Below the pieces are notes generated by a model, which ran no database searches, was not told the origin of the DNA, and saw only the letters and a list, made by a program, of their open reading frames with translations. A program made the translations under genes and the position numbers. Positions 48,365 through 57,039 of a DNA stretch of 64,000 bases are shown piece after piece. Position 1 is the stretch's first letter, and each line of letters opens with the position of its first letter. Origin of the DNA: Limnohabitans sp. 2KL-27 (GTDB lineage Bacteria > Pseudomonadota > Gammaproteobacteria > Burkholderiales > Burkholderiaceae_C); assembly GCF_001269345.1 (NCBI RefSeq), contig NZ_CXOP01000002.1, positions 1,922,853 to 1,986,852 of the forward strand, in the 5' to 3' direction.

Positions 48365-49290
48365 CGCCCGAGATTGTGCCAGCGTTGCCAATAGCCCAAA
48401 GCCACAGACCAGGTCTGCATTTGCACCTCTACCGTGGTCTCGATGTCATGGCCATAGCCCCCGCCCATGCACAGCACCACCGGCAGTCGGCGCTGCCAGG
48501 CCCAGTCCATCACCGCCCGGTCGCGGGCCTGCATGCCGTCGGCTGACAATTTGAGCCGCCCGAGCCGGTCGCCCTCATGCGGATCGGCTCCGGCCAGGTA
48601 AATCACCAGTTGTGGGTCAAAACGGTCCTGCAGGGTCTGCAGCGCTTGGTGCAGGGCCGCCAAATAGGGCTCGTCGGTGCAGCCGTCCGGCAGGCCCACA
48701 TCCAGATCGCTCGGCTCCTTGCGGAAGGGGAAGTTTTTCTCACCGTGCAAAGACAGCGTGAACACGCTAGGGTCGTTCGCAAAAATGTGCGCCGTGCCAT
48801 TGCCCTGGTGCACGTCCAGATCGATCACCGCCACCTTCAATGTTCGCCTGTGGTGGCGCCAGGCCTCGGCCTGCATCAGGCGGGCTGTCACGGCGATGTC
48901 ATTGAACACACAAAAGCCTGCGCCCTTGTGGGCATAGGCGTGGTGCGTGCCGCCAGCCAGATTGCCCGCGACCCCTTGCGCCAATGCATCGCGGGCAGCC
49001 GCCACCGTGGCCCCGACCGAGCGACGCGCCCGCTCGGCCATGGCCTCGCTCCAAGGAAAACCGATTTCTCGTTGCAAAGCCGCCTCCAAGCTGCCCGCGG
49101 CCACGCCCTGGATGTAATCGGGTGTGTGCACCAAGGCCAGTTCCCCGTTGCTCGCAGCCGGGGCCTCGCACATGAGCACGCCGGGCAACTCCTGTGTCAG
49201 GCGGTCGCGCAGACGGCTGTATTTGCGCATCGGAAAGCGGTGGCCTTCGGGCAGGGGCAGGACAAAGTGGTCGGCGTAATAAGCGTGCAT
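48361..49290 (-). CDS. Histone deacetylase-family protein (acetylpolyamine/acetyl-amide hydrolase like)
   Basis: 309 residues of the arginase/deacetylase fold. Metal and active-site features are visible: GGTHHAYAHKGAGFCVFNDIAV (paired histidines), VIDLDVHQGNGTAHIF (DxDVH zinc ligands) and YLAGADPHEGDRLG (third ligand Asp). MGGGYGHD closes the site with the tyrosine region. Bacterial members remove acetyl groups from polyamines, acetoin-related or other small molecules rather than histones; the true substrate is open. It heads the overlapping trio with the thioesterase and nitroreductase. Confidence 0.88.
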   Translation of the reverse strand: MHAYYADHFVLPLPEGHRFPMRKYSRLRDRLTQELPGVLMCEAPAASNGELALVHTPDYIQGVAAGSLEAALQREIGFPWSEAMAERARRSVGATVAAARDALAQGVAGNLAGGTHHAYAHKGAGFCVFNDIAVTARLMQAEAWRHHRRTLKVAVIDLDVHQGNGTAHIFANDPSVFTLSLHGEKNFPFRKEPSDLDVGLPDGCTDEPYLAALHQALQTLQDRFDPQLVIYLAGADPHEGDRLGRLKLSADGMQARDRAVMDWAWQRRLPVVLCMGGGYGHDIETTVEVQMQTWSVALGYWQRWHNLGR

Positions 49291-49394
49291 GGATTGATTC
49301 AGAGCAAGGCGATTCTAGAAAACCCTCTCTAAACTGAGCCAGGACCGGGCCCATCCCCTTGTAATACACAGTAGAAACCCTAAAATTCAAAACA

Positions 49395-49410
49395 TGCTGC
49401 ACTGCAACAA
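49395..49410. promoter_or_regulatory. Candidate PhaR-type site upstream of the phasin gene
   Basis: TGCTGCACTGCAACAA lies 67 bases before the phasin start. It resembles the TGC/GCA-rich sites bound by the PHA-responsive repressor PhaR upstream of phasin genes in related bacteria. No repressor gene is in the window, and the match is by recollection of the site type, so it is tentative. Confidence 0.35.
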
Positions 49411-49476
49411 AGTTGTACGGCCCCGGCCAGTTACGGCGCAGTCTTCTTGAAACCAAACTTATCTCTGGAGCCCCTC

Positions 49477-50010
49477 ATGATGACACCCGAACAAATCGTC
49501 GCATCGCACAAAGCCAATGTGGAAACCCTGTTTGGTTTGACCGCCAAAGCCTTTGAAGGCGTGGAAAAAATGGTTGAACTGAACCTGAGCGTGGCCAAGG
49601 CCGCATTGGACGAATCGGCCAACAACACCCAAGCCGCTCTGAGCGTGAAAGACGCCCAAGAGTTGCTGGCCATGCAAGCCAACCTGTTCCAGCCCTTGGC
49701 TGAAAAAACCGCCGCTTACAGCCGCCACTTGTACGACATCGCTTCGGGTACCCAAAGTGAGTTTTCCAAGGCCTTGGAAGCCCAAACCGCCGCCGCGCAA
49801 AAGCAATTCGCCAATCTGGTCGACAGCGCCGCTCAAAACGCCCCTGCCGGTTCCGAGCAGGCTGTGGCCATGATGAAGGGTGCCGTCACGGCCGCCAACA
49901 CCGCTTTCGAGTCCGTGCAAAAAGCCGTCAAGCAAGCCACCGACCTGGCCGAGACCAACCTGGCTGCCGTGACCCAAACCGCTGCCCCCAAGGCCGCCAA
50001 GAAGAAGTGA
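49477..50010 (+). CDS. phaP: Phasin, polyhydroxyalkanoate granule protein
   Basis: Coats storage granules of polyhydroxyalkanoate. 177 residues, helical and alanine-rich, starting [28 protein letters not shown], the typical betaproteobacterial phasin start. It has [24 protein letters not shown] in the middle and a short basic tail KAAKKK. ATG at 49477 follows GGAG with a seven-base spacer. It is a single-gene unit with a strong terminator downstream. Confidence 0.93.
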   Translation: MMTPEQIVASHKANVETLFGLTAKAFEGVEKMVELNLSVAKAALDESANNTQAALSVKDAQELLAMQANLFQPLAEKTAAYSRHLYDIASGTQSEFSKALEAQTAAAQKQFANLVDSAAQNAPAGSEQAVAMMKGAVTAANTAFESVQKAVKQATDLAETNLAAVTQTAAPKAAKKK

Positions 50011-50110
50011 TTTTTCAGGCAGGTCGGTTGTGCAAATGCCGGCCTGTCGTTTTGCAAGTTGTCTCCTCGGATCTCTTTGAATTTCATCTGGGAAACAGGG
50101 ATCCCTTCCA

Positions 50111-50140
50111 GGGCTGATCGCAAGATCAGCCCTTTTTTTT
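50111..50140 (+). terminator. Terminator of the phasin gene
   Basis: GGGCTGATC-GCAA-GATCAGCCC perfect stem followed by eight T residues, 100 bases after the phasin stop. Confidence 0.92.
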
Positions 50141-50200
50141 TGGGTACGCACCGTGATCGCTGGGTCTTTTTACGGGTGTTGATCGGGGGCAAGGGGCCCA

Positions 50201-51178
50201 TCAACGACCCTCTTGAAACTGGGCCATGCGCGCTTTCAGAGCAGGCAAAGCCGCCCGCATTGCCATCCGCCCGGCTTCAATCGCGCGCAGACGGGCGCTG
50301 AAATCGGCACTTTTGACACCTGACAAAGCTGGACGGATCACCACATCGGCCTCTTTAAGTGCCAAGGAGTTGATGCTTTTGCCCATGATGGCGAAGGTCT
50401 GCATCAAGATCTGGAAGGTGTCGCCATACGGGTTGCCCTCCGGATCGCTGGAAATGTCCACCGCAATCACAAAGTTGGCCCCCATCTCACGCGTCTGACG
50501 CACCGGCACTGGAGAGACCAAGCCCCCGTCCACATACTCACGGTCGCCCAGACGCACCGGCTGGAACACCGCAGGCACCGCGCTCGAAGCCCGCACTGCT
50601 GCGCCCGTGTTGCCGCGCCGGAAAGTGATGGCCTGGCCGCTGCCCAAATCGGTGGCGACGATGCCCAAGGCGATAGGCATCTGCTCCATCGTTTTACCGC
50701 CGACCTGGGTGTTCACGTACTTGGCCAAGGCCTCGCCTCGCAAAGCGCCACGGTTCAAAATCGGCAGCATCCAGTCGGTGATCTCGGCCTCCTGCATGGA
50801 CTCGGCCACGCGCACCAACTCCGCCGGGTTTTTGCCACTGGCGTACAAGGCCGCCACCAAACTCCCCGCCGACGTTCCTGCGACATGGCTGGGCCGCAGT
50901 CCGGCCTCTTCCAGCACCTGGATCACGCCCACATGGGCAAAACCGCGCGCCGCCCCGCCACCGAGCGCCAGCCCCAAGCGGACTTCACGCCGCTCGGCCA
51001 TGGGCAGCGGGCCAGGTTCTGCAGGCTTGGTGGACTGCAAGCTGCCGCAGGCCGTCAAGACCAACCCCATCAGCAGGCCAAGCAAGCACTGACCTGCTCG
51101 CTTGAGCCCGCCACCCGCCATGGCTCGTCCTGCCGACTGACTCCCCACCTGATGACCAATCCCTTGCACTTTAGGCAT
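50201..51178 (-). CDS. Patatin-like phospholipase lipoprotein
   Basis: 325 residues with an N-terminal hydrophobic stretch ending in the lipobox LVLTACGS, so likely lipid-anchored. Patatin domain: glycine-rich oxyanion loop LALGGGAARGFAHVGVI, nucleophile AGTSAGSLVAAL, and the catalytic aspartate in YVDGGLVSPVP. This Ser-Asp dyad gives phospholipase or acylhydrolase activity, as in RssA/YchK relatives. ATG at 51178 has GAGGAG just upstream; an ATG at 51121 would give a more usual short signal. It is divergent from the iron-binding protein gene across a Fur-box region. Confidence 0.87.
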   Translation of the reverse strand: MPKVQGIGHQVGSQSAGRAMAGGGLKRAGQCLLGLLMGLVLTACGSLQSTKPAEPGPLPMAERREVRLGLALGGGAARGFAHVGVIQVLEEAGLRPSHVAGTSAGSLVAALYASGKNPAELVRVAESMQEAEITDWMLPILNRGALRGEALAKYVNTQVGGKTMEQMPIALGIVATDLGSGQAITFRRGNTGAAVRASSAVPAVFQPVRLGDREYVDGGLVSPVPVRQTREMGANFVIAVDISSDPEGNPYGDTFQILMQTFAIMGKSINSLALKEADVVIRPALSGVKSADFSARLRAIEAGRMAMRAALPALKARMAQFQEGR

Positions 51179-51196
51179 GTACTCCTCAAATCTTAT

Positions 51197-51211
51197 TGAT
51201 AACCATTCTCA
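51197..51211. promoter_or_regulatory. Fur box in the patatin / iron-binding protein intergenic region
   Basis: TGATAACCATTCTCA fits the 7-1-7 Fur pattern TGATAAT-N-ATTATCA with one mismatch in each arm, and lies 46-60 bases upstream of the iron-binding protein start. It should make that gene iron-repressed. It could also act on the divergent patatin gene, whose start is 19 bases away on the other side. Confidence 0.65.
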
Positions 51212-51256
51212 TTTAGTTTAAACTTGGCTTCACACATCGCACCCAACAACCTAAGC

Positions 51257-52300
51257 ATGACACCAAACCAAACCCTGTTGAGCATCGTCTGCCTCCTGAG
51301 CGCCGCATCGGCCATGGCACAAGACAAAGTGCTGAACATCTACTCAGCCCGCCACTACCCGACCGACGAAGTCATGTACAGCGACTTCAGCAAAGCCACC
51401 GGCATCAAGATCAACCGGGTCGATGCCGACGATGCCGGTATTCTCGCCCGTCTCAAGGCCGAAGGTGCAGCCTCCCCTGCCGATGTGATTTTGTTGGTGG
51501 ACGCGGCCCGACTGTGGCGTGCCGAAGTCGATGGCCTGTTCTTGCCGATCAAATCGGCCAAACTTGAAGATGCCATCCCAGCCAACCTGCGGGCCAAACC
51601 CGCCGACAACGGCGGCACGGCCTGGTTTGGTCTGTCCACAAGAGCACGTGTGATCGTGTACGACAAGCTCAAATTCAGCAAAACCGATGTGGACAGCTAC
51701 GAAAAGCTGGCCGATTCGAAACTCAAAGGCAGCCTGTGCATCCGCAGTGGTTCGCACCCCTACAACCTGAGCCTGTTTGGGGCCATGTCCGAGCACCTGG
51801 GCCCGCAAAAAACCGAAGTTTGGCTCAAAGGTCTGGTCGACAACATGGCCCGCAGCCCCAAAGGCGGTGACACCGACCAGATCAAAGGCGTGGCCTCCGG
51901 TGAATGCGGCGTGGCCGTCACCAACACCTACTACCTGGCCCGCTTGATGCGGTCCAGCAACCCAGCCGACAAAGCCGTGACTGAAAAAATCGGCGTGGTC
52001 TTCCCTAACCAAAGCAGCTGGGGCACCCACATGAACGTGGCCGGCGGCGCCATCGCCCGCCATGCCAAAAACACCGACAACGCGGTCAAATTCTTGGAAT
52101 ACCTGGCCAGCCCGTCTGCACAAAACCATTTTGCCAATGGCAACAACGAGTGGCCAGCAGCCAAAGGGGTGAGCTTTGACAACCCGGCCTTGAAAGCCAT
52201 GACCGGCGGCAGCTTCAAAAGCGAATGGATCCCGATCAGCGCCGTGGGCATGAACCAAATCAAGGTGCAGCAAATGCTGGACCGCGTGGGCTTCAAGTAA
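51257..52300 (+). CDS. Ferric iron ABC transporter substrate-binding protein (FbpA/FutA type)
   Basis: Periplasmic iron-binding protein of 347 residues with a signal peptide (cut near SAMAQDKVLNIYSARH). The mature part shows the FbpA/FutA pattern: VLNIYSARHYPTDEVMYSDF at the start, GTAWFGLSTRARVIVYDK, and the paired tyrosines of TNTYYLARLM that bind Fe3+. The end is PNQSSWGTHMNVAGGA and VKFLEYLASPSAQ. A Fur box lies upstream. The cognate permease and ATPase genes are not adjacent: downstream is a small hypothetical on the other strand. Confidence 0.92.
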   Translation: MTPNQTLLSIVCLLSAASAMAQDKVLNIYSARHYPTDEVMYSDFSKATGIKINRVDADDAGILARLKAEGAASPADVILLVDAARLWRAEVDGLFLPIKSAKLEDAIPANLRAKPADNGGTAWFGLSTRARVIVYDKLKFSKTDVDSYEKLADSKLKGSLCIRSGSHPYNLSLFGAMSEHLGPQKTEVWLKGLVDNMARSPKGGDTDQIKGVASGECGVAVTNTYYLARLMRSSNPADKAVTEKIGVVFPNQSSWGTHMNVAGGAIARHAKNTDNAVKFLEYLASPSAQNHFANGNNEWPAAKGVSFDNPALKAMTGGSFKSEWIPISAVGMNQIKVQQMLDRVGFK

Positions 52301-52318
52301 GCCGACACGGTAGACGGG

Positions 52319-52621
52319 TCAAGACAAAAACTTGACCCGCCCCTGCAAGGCTTGCAGCGTGACTTTTGGGGAAGACTCCCCAACCCCCACCACCACGCCC
52401 ATGCCCGCCACCGGGGCCAGGCTGTCGAGTTGAAAACGGCCCATGCCCGGGGTCTGGCGGATGAAGCATTTTTCGTCGAAAAACAAACGGTCACCACTTG
52501 CATCGATTTCGTCGCTGTCGATGGTTTCAAAACCGATCAGCTGCCGGATCTCATCCAGACCACCGTCCCAAGGAAGGGAGGTGATGGTTTTGGCGTTGGG
52601 GTCGATCACAAAACACGTCAT
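52319..52621 (-). CDS. Small hypothetical protein
   Basis: 100 residues starting MTCFVIDPNAKTITSLPWDG. No domain I can name with confidence; the layout resembles small uncharacterised proteins with a leading DPNAKTI and a central FFDEKCFIRQTPGMGRFQ. No signal peptide or membrane segment. Codon use matches neighbours and an AGGAG site precedes ATG 52621, so I take it as real. A 9-base inverted repeat (CGGGTCAAG / CTTGACCCG, 52315-52339) spans its stop and may act as a weak terminator between the two converging genes. Confidence 0.65.
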   Translation of the reverse strand: MTCFVIDPNAKTITSLPWDGGLDEIRQLIGFETIDSDEIDASGDRLFFDEKCFIRQTPGMGRFQLDSLAPVAGMGVVVGVGESSPKVTLQALQGRVKFLS

Positions 52622-52655
52622 CACAGGACTCCTGTCAGTTTAAAAAACGGCCAGC

Positions 52656-54260
52656 TCAAACCGCTTCGGCGTGCGCGGGTGTGGGGGCTTCATTCACCGA
52701 CAAGGCAGGCATGCGGATCAGGTGGTCAAAAGCGCTCAAGGCGGCTTTGGCACCCTCGCCTGCGGCGATCACGATCTGTTTGTAAGGCACGGTGGTGCAG
52801 TCACCGGCAGCAAATACGCCGGGCACATTGGTGTGGCCTTTGGCGTCCACCACGATCTCGCCGAATTTGCTCAGCTCCAGAGTGCCTTTGAGGAACTCGG
52901 TGTTGGGCACCAAGCCTATTTGCACGAACACCCCTTCCAGCTCAATCCAGTGGTCTTCGCTGGTGGTGCGGTCCTTGTAGCGGATGCCGTTGACTTTGCC
53001 GTCCGCGCCGGTGATTTCAGTGGTCTGCGCGTGGGTGTGGATGGTGACGTTGGGCAAGCTCTTGAGCTTGCTGACCAAGACCGCGTCGGCCTTGAGCTGG
53101 TCGGCAAATTCAAACACCGTGACGTGGGCCACGATGCCGGCCAGGTCAATCGCCGCTTCGATGCCGGAGTTGCCCCCGCCAATCACGGCGGTGCGCTTTC
53201 CCTTGAACAAGGGACCGTCGCAGTGCGGGCAGTAAGCCACGCCTTTGTTCTTGTACTCGGCTTCGCCGGGCACGTTGACATTGCGCCAGCGGGCGCCGGT
53301 CGACAAAATCACCGAGCGGGCCTTGAGGCTGGCACCATTGGCCATCTGCACTTCGATCAGCCCACCGGGCTGGCTGGCAGGGATGATTTTGTCGGCGCGT
53401 TGCAGGTTCATGATGTCCACCTCGTAGTGGCGCACTTGCGCTTCCAGAGCTGCCGCAAACTTGGGGCCATCGGTCTCGAGCACCGAGATGTAGTTCTCGA
53501 TGGCCATGGTGTCGTTGGTCTGGCCACCAAAACGCTCGGCGGCCACGCCCACGCGAATGCCTTTGCGCGCGGCGTAAACGGCAGCGGCTGCACCGGCCGG
53601 GCCACCCCCCACAATCAACACATCAAACGGATCTTTCGCGCTGAGCTTGGCCGCGTCGCGCTCACCCGCGTTGGAGTCCAGCTTGGCCACGATTTCTTCC
53701 ACCGACATGCGGCCCGAACCGAACACCTGACCGTTCAAAAAGACCATGGGCACGGCCATGATCTGGCGCGCTTCGACTTCGGCCTGGAAGGCACCGCCTT
53801 CAATGACCACGGTCTTCACATTCGGGTTCACGATGGACATGAGCGACAGGGCCTGCACCACGTCGGGGCAGTTGTGGCAGCTCAGCGACATGTAGACCTC
53901 GAAATTGAAGTTGCCTTCCAGCGCTTTGATGCTGTCGATCACGTCTGGTTCGACCTTCGGGGGATGGCCACCGGTCCAGAGCAAGGCCAACACCAACGAA
54001 GTGAACTCGTGGCCCAGCGGCAAACCGGCAAAACGCACACCGGTGCTTTGGCCATCACGTGCCACCACAAAACTGGGCTTGCGGGCATCGTCACCCGTGG
54101 TGTCCAGAGTCACCTTGTCGGACAGGCCCACAATGGTTTCGAGCAGGTTTTTCATGTCGACACCGGTCTCGCTGTCGTCGAGCGAAGCGATCAAACGAAT
54201 GGGTTGGCGCAACAGGGCCAGGTATTGCTGCAATTGGGCTTTGAGGGTGTCGTCGAGCAT
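52656..54260 (-). CDS. ahpF: Alkyl hydroperoxide reductase subunit F
   Basis: Flavoprotein that passes electrons from NADH to AhpC. 534 residues. The N-terminal double thioredoxin-like domain carries the Cxx[13 protein letters not shown] near residue 130. The FAD domain has [21 protein letters not shown], the redox centre [13 protein letters not shown], the NADH-binding [18 protein letters not shown] and the C-terminal [17 protein letters not shown]. Start at 54260 by similarity. It follows ahpC after 153 bases containing a hairpin. Confidence 0.95.
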   Translation of the reverse strand: MLDDTLKAQLQQYLALLRQPIRLIASLDDSETGVDMKNLLETIVGLSDKVTLDTTGDDARKPSFVVARDGQSTGVRFAGLPLGHEFTSLVLALLWTGGHPPKVEPDVIDSIKALEGNFNFEVYMSLSCHNCPDVVQALSLMSIVNPNVKTVVIEGGAFQAEVEARQIMAVPMVFLNGQVFGSGRMSVEEIVAKLDSNAGERDAAKLSAKDPFDVLIVGGGPAGAAAAVYAARKGIRVGVAAERFGGQTNDTMAIENYISVLETDGPKFAAALEAQVRHYEVDIMNLQRADKIIPASQPGGLIEVQMANGASLKARSVILSTGARWRNVNVPGEAEYKNKGVAYCPHCDGPLFKGKRTAVIGGGNSGIEAAIDLAGIVAHVTVFEFADQLKADAVLVSKLKSLPNVTIHTHAQTTEITGADGKVNGIRYKDRTTSEDHWIELEGVFVQIGLVPNTEFLKGTLELSKFGEIVVDAKGHTNVPGVFAAGDCTTVPYKQIVIAAGEGAKAALSAFDHLIRMPALSVNEAPTPAHAEAV

Positions 54261-54387
54261 GGTGTTCTCCTTGGGGGCTGCACACATTCCTGACCCTCGC
54301 TTGTGGCGAGGACCGGAACAAAAGGTTGGGGGAAAGTCTTTGGGCGCAGCACACGCCAGCTTGTGGCCGGCATGCGCTGAACCCAAA

Positions 54388-54404
54388 GCCCTGCATGGCA
54401 GGGC
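54388..54404 (-). terminator. Hairpin between ahpC and ahpF
   Basis: GCCCTGC and GCAGGGC form a perfect seven-base-pair stem with a three-base loop ten bases past the ahpC stop. The T run after it is weak, so it likely reduces, rather than stops, read-through into ahpF, which would fit a need for more AhpC than AhpF. This role is inference. Confidence 0.5.
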
Positions 54405-54413
54405 ATGGGGGAT

Positions 54414-54980
54414 TTAGATCTTGCCGACCAGATCGATGGAAGGCGCCAAAGTCTTGGCGCCCTCTTTCCACTTGGCAGGGCACACTTGGCCGGGGTTGGC
54501 AGCGGTGTACTGAGCGGCTTTGAGCTTGCGCAGGGTCTCGGACACGTCGCGGGCGATCTCGTTGGAGTGCACTTCGGCGGTCTTGATCATGCCTTCGGGG
54601 TTGATGATGAAGGTGCCGCGCAGCGCCAGGCCTTCTTCTTCAATGTGCACGCCAAATGCGCGTGTCAGGGTATGTGTAGGGTCGCCGACCAATGGGAACT
54701 TGGCCTTGCCCACAGCAGGCGAAGTCTCGTGCCAGACCTTGTGCGAGAAGTGGGTGTCGGTGGTCACGATGTAAACCTCGGCACCGGCTTTCTGGAACTC
54801 GGCATAGTTGTCAGCCGCGTCTTCGATTTCGGTGGGGCAGTTGAAGGTGAAGGCCGCGGGCATGAAGATCAGCACGGACCACTCGCCCTTGAGGGTTTCG
54901 TTGGACACTTGCACGAACTTGCCGTTGTGGAAAGCCTGGGTCTTGAAAGGCTGGACTTGGGTATTGATCAAAGAGGACAT
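54414..54980 (-). CDS. ahpC: Alkyl hydroperoxide reductase subunit C
   Basis: Typical two-cysteine peroxiredoxin (188 residues) that removes peroxides. Peroxidatic cysteine in MPAAFTFNCPTEIEDAADNY, resolving cysteine in NPGQVCPAKWKEGA, and the conserved arginine region DVSETLRKLKA. It starts MSSLINTQVQPFKTQAF, as in Escherichia coli. Its upstream region has AT-rich sequence and a GAT-AG-N-TAATC type partial palindrome at about 55063-55080, which could be an OxyR site but is not convincing alone. Confidence 0.96.
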   Translation of the reverse strand: MSSLINTQVQPFKTQAFHNGKFVQVSNETLKGEWSVLIFMPAAFTFNCPTEIEDAADNYAEFQKAGAEVYIVTTDTHFSHKVWHETSPAVGKAKFPLVGDPTHTLTRAFGVHIEEEGLALRGTFIINPEGMIKTAEVHSNEIARDVSETLRKLKAAQYTAANPGQVCPAKWKEGAKTLAPSIDLVGKI

Positions 54981-55106
54981 GGTGTTTCCTGATGGTGGTT
55001 TAAAAAAACTATTAAATGAGATAACTCATTGGTCGCAATCATAATGCAACCTAGGGTTTCTACTGATTAGTTGTTTCTATCAACCTCATAGGAAAAAGCT
55101 TTCACC

Positions 55107-55553
55107 TCAAGCCTGCCGATTGGTTCTTCCGCTGCCTTGTAGCAAACCCACAAGCAAAACCAGCCAAGCCAATATCCAAGCCGCGCCGCCCCACGGCACC
55201 AGAGCGCGCAAGGCGTCCCAAGCCAGCACATGGCGGGCATAAAGGTTGAAGCTGAACAAGAACAAGCCCACCAGCATGAGCCAGCCCGCCGCCTGCAACC
55301 CACGCGATGCCCCGCAAACCCTGAGCGCCAAGCCCGTGAACAACAAACCCAGCGAATGAAATTGCTGCTGGGTCAAAGCAGTTTGCACCGCCGTGGGCAC
55401 GCCCCCGGCAAACACAGGCAAATGCGCAAAGGCGGCGCTGAACACTACGCTGGTGCAGGCGCTGATCGCCCCCAAGGCCAAAAACCAGCGGGCCGACAGG
55501 GGCCAGATTGGGGATGTAGAAAAAGACGCGTGATCGGAAGAATCGGTGGACAT
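55107..55553 (-). CDS. DUF423-family membrane protein
   Basis: 148 residues with four likely membrane helices: ARWFLALGAISACTSVVFSAAFAHLP, a middle QQFHSLGLLFTGLALRV, GWLMLVGLFLFSFNLYARHV and PWGGAAWILAWLVLLVG. This order (Gly-Ala-rich first helix, Q..H, LFS..LY, PxGG) is the DUF423/YgdD pattern. Function unknown. The start at 55553 is preferred; longer frames exist upstream but lack the pattern. It lies 62 bases after the damaged cfa gene, same direction. Confidence 0.75.
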   Translation of the reverse strand: MSTDSSDHASFSTSPIWPLSARWFLALGAISACTSVVFSAAFAHLPVFAGGVPTAVQTALTQQQFHSLGLLFTGLALRVCGASRGLQAAGWLMLVGLFLFSFNLYARHVLAWDALRALVPWGGAAWILAWLVLLVGLLQGSGRTNRQA

Positions 55554-55615
55554 TTGGGCTGGGCGCAAGGCGAACAATGGAACCAGCGCATTGGAGCACG
55601 ACTTTGTGAGGTCCC

Positions 55616-56792
55616 TCAAAGCAAAGGCCTGCGGTAGCCCCCCGCCTGCCCGCTGGGCGACAGCACCACCTGCCACAACTGGTTGTCACGGGCCCTGAAA
55701 GTGCCTGCGCAGCACAACAGGTAATAGCGCCACATCCGGTAAAAGCGCTCGCTGTAGCGGTCTTTCAGCTCGGGCCAGGCCGCCTCGAAACGCTCGTGCC
55801 AAGCCATCAGGGTCTTGTCGTAGTCCAGGCCCAAGTTGTGCCAGTCCTCCATGACGAATTGGTCCTCGCTGTAAAACGCGATCTCCGAAGCCGAGGGCAG
55901 CGCACCGTTGGGAAAAATGTATTTTTCGATCCACGGATCGATCCCCGCCCCTGACCTGTTTTTGCCGATGGTGTGCAAAAAAAAACAGGCCATCCTCGCG
56001 CAGGCAACGACGGGCCATGTCGAAATAAGCGCGGTAGTTTTTGTGTCCCACATGCTCGAACATGCCGATCGAGGCGATGCGGTCAAAGCGCTGCTCGCCC
56101 TGAAGGTTGAACTGCCGGTAATCGGCCAGCTCGAATCGCACAGGCAAATCCCGCGCCTTGTCAGCGCCCAGAAGAGCCTGCGCTTTGGACACGGTCAGTC
56201 CCACACACTTCACGCGGTAATGCTGGGCCGCAAACAGCATCAAGCTGCCCCAGCCGCAACCGATGTCCAGCAGCGTCATGCCCGGCTGCAGTTGCAGTTT
56301 TTGGCAAATCAGATCCAGCTTGGCCTCTTGCGCCTGCGCCAAGTTTTGGGCCATTGGCCAGTAGCCGCAGCTGTAGGCCATGGACGGGTCCAGCATGGCC
56401 TCGTACAAGTCGTTGCCCAAGTCGTAATGCATCTCCCCCACCTGCCAGGCCCGGTGCGGTGACTGCATATTGGTCAGACGTGCCTTGAGCGATGCCCACA
56501 GCCACCCGGCTCGGCCCACCTGCTCATCCAGCCGTGCCCGCAGGATGCGGGCGATCAATTCGTCCACTTGGTCGCAATCCCACCAGCCGTCCATGTAGCT
56601 CTCACCCAAACCCAGACTGCCTCGTGTCAGGATGCGGTCAAACGTGGCCGGGTGGTGCACCCGCATGTCCCAAGGCCTGCCGCCCCCAACCCGGATATCG
56701 GCCGTGGCCAACAAGGCGCACGCCCGGCGCCAGTTGTCGTCGGTGCGAACCAAAGCCGTTTCCTTCGTGTCCCATGAGAGCTCTGAAGCCAT
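55616..56792 (-). pseudogene. cfa: Cyclopropane-fatty-acyl-phospholipid synthase, frameshifted in a T9 run
   Basis: The enzyme adds a methylene bridge from S-adenosylmethionine to unsaturated membrane lipids. Frame one (from ATG 56792, after AGGAG) gives MASELSWDTKE, the N-terminal region, then HYDLGNDLYEAMLDPSMAYSCGYW and the SAM motif LLDIGCGWGSLM. At nine T residues (55977-55985) the correct reading leaves this frame: frame one goes on as an unrelated tail. The second frame continues the true protein as HTIGKNRSGAGIDPWIEKY, EDWHNLGLDYDKTLMAWHERF and RMWRYYLLCCAGTFRARDNQLWQV to the stop at 55616. Eight T residues would restore one ~390-residue protein. It is a pseudogene, a slippage-controlled gene or a sequencing error. 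Confidence 0.88.
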
Positions 56793-56999
56793 GCGGTTCT
56801 CCTGTTCAGATGCCAGCCGGGCCCTGCACCCGTGACCCTGTCCATGCTAGGAAAACAGGCGCTGTTTGCCCATCCGACCAAACCGGTACCCGCTTACCCT
56901 GTTTGCGGTAACGCGCGGTGTGGGGCGCAGGCCAAGCTTCATCGCTGCGCCCGTTTTGAGGACGTGTGTCCTTAGGCCGCCCATGACCAAAGGGCATAA

Positions 57000-57020
57000 T
57001 TGACGTTGACGTAACGTCAA
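57000..57020. promoter_or_regulatory. Palindromic operator upstream of the SDR gene
   Basis: TTGACGTT-N5-AACGTCAA, an eight-base perfect inverted repeat whose spacer repeats GACGT, ending 19 bases before the SDR start codon. ACGT-centred palindromes of this kind are typical of MerR-family LiuR and similar regulators of acyl-CoA and branched-chain acid breakdown. The regulator is not in the window. Confidence 0.6.
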
Positions 57021-57039
57021 TCAAATTCAGGAGCAACTC

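Noticed and set aside
52315..52339. Inverted repeat between the iron-binding protein and the small hypothetical as a strong terminator
   Set aside because: The stem is perfect but there is no T run on either strand, and it overlaps a stop codon; mentioned only with the neighbouring gene.
55040..55090. OxyR operator upstream of ahpC
   Set aside because: Only half of the ATAG-N7-CTAT repeats can be fitted; too weak to list as a feature.
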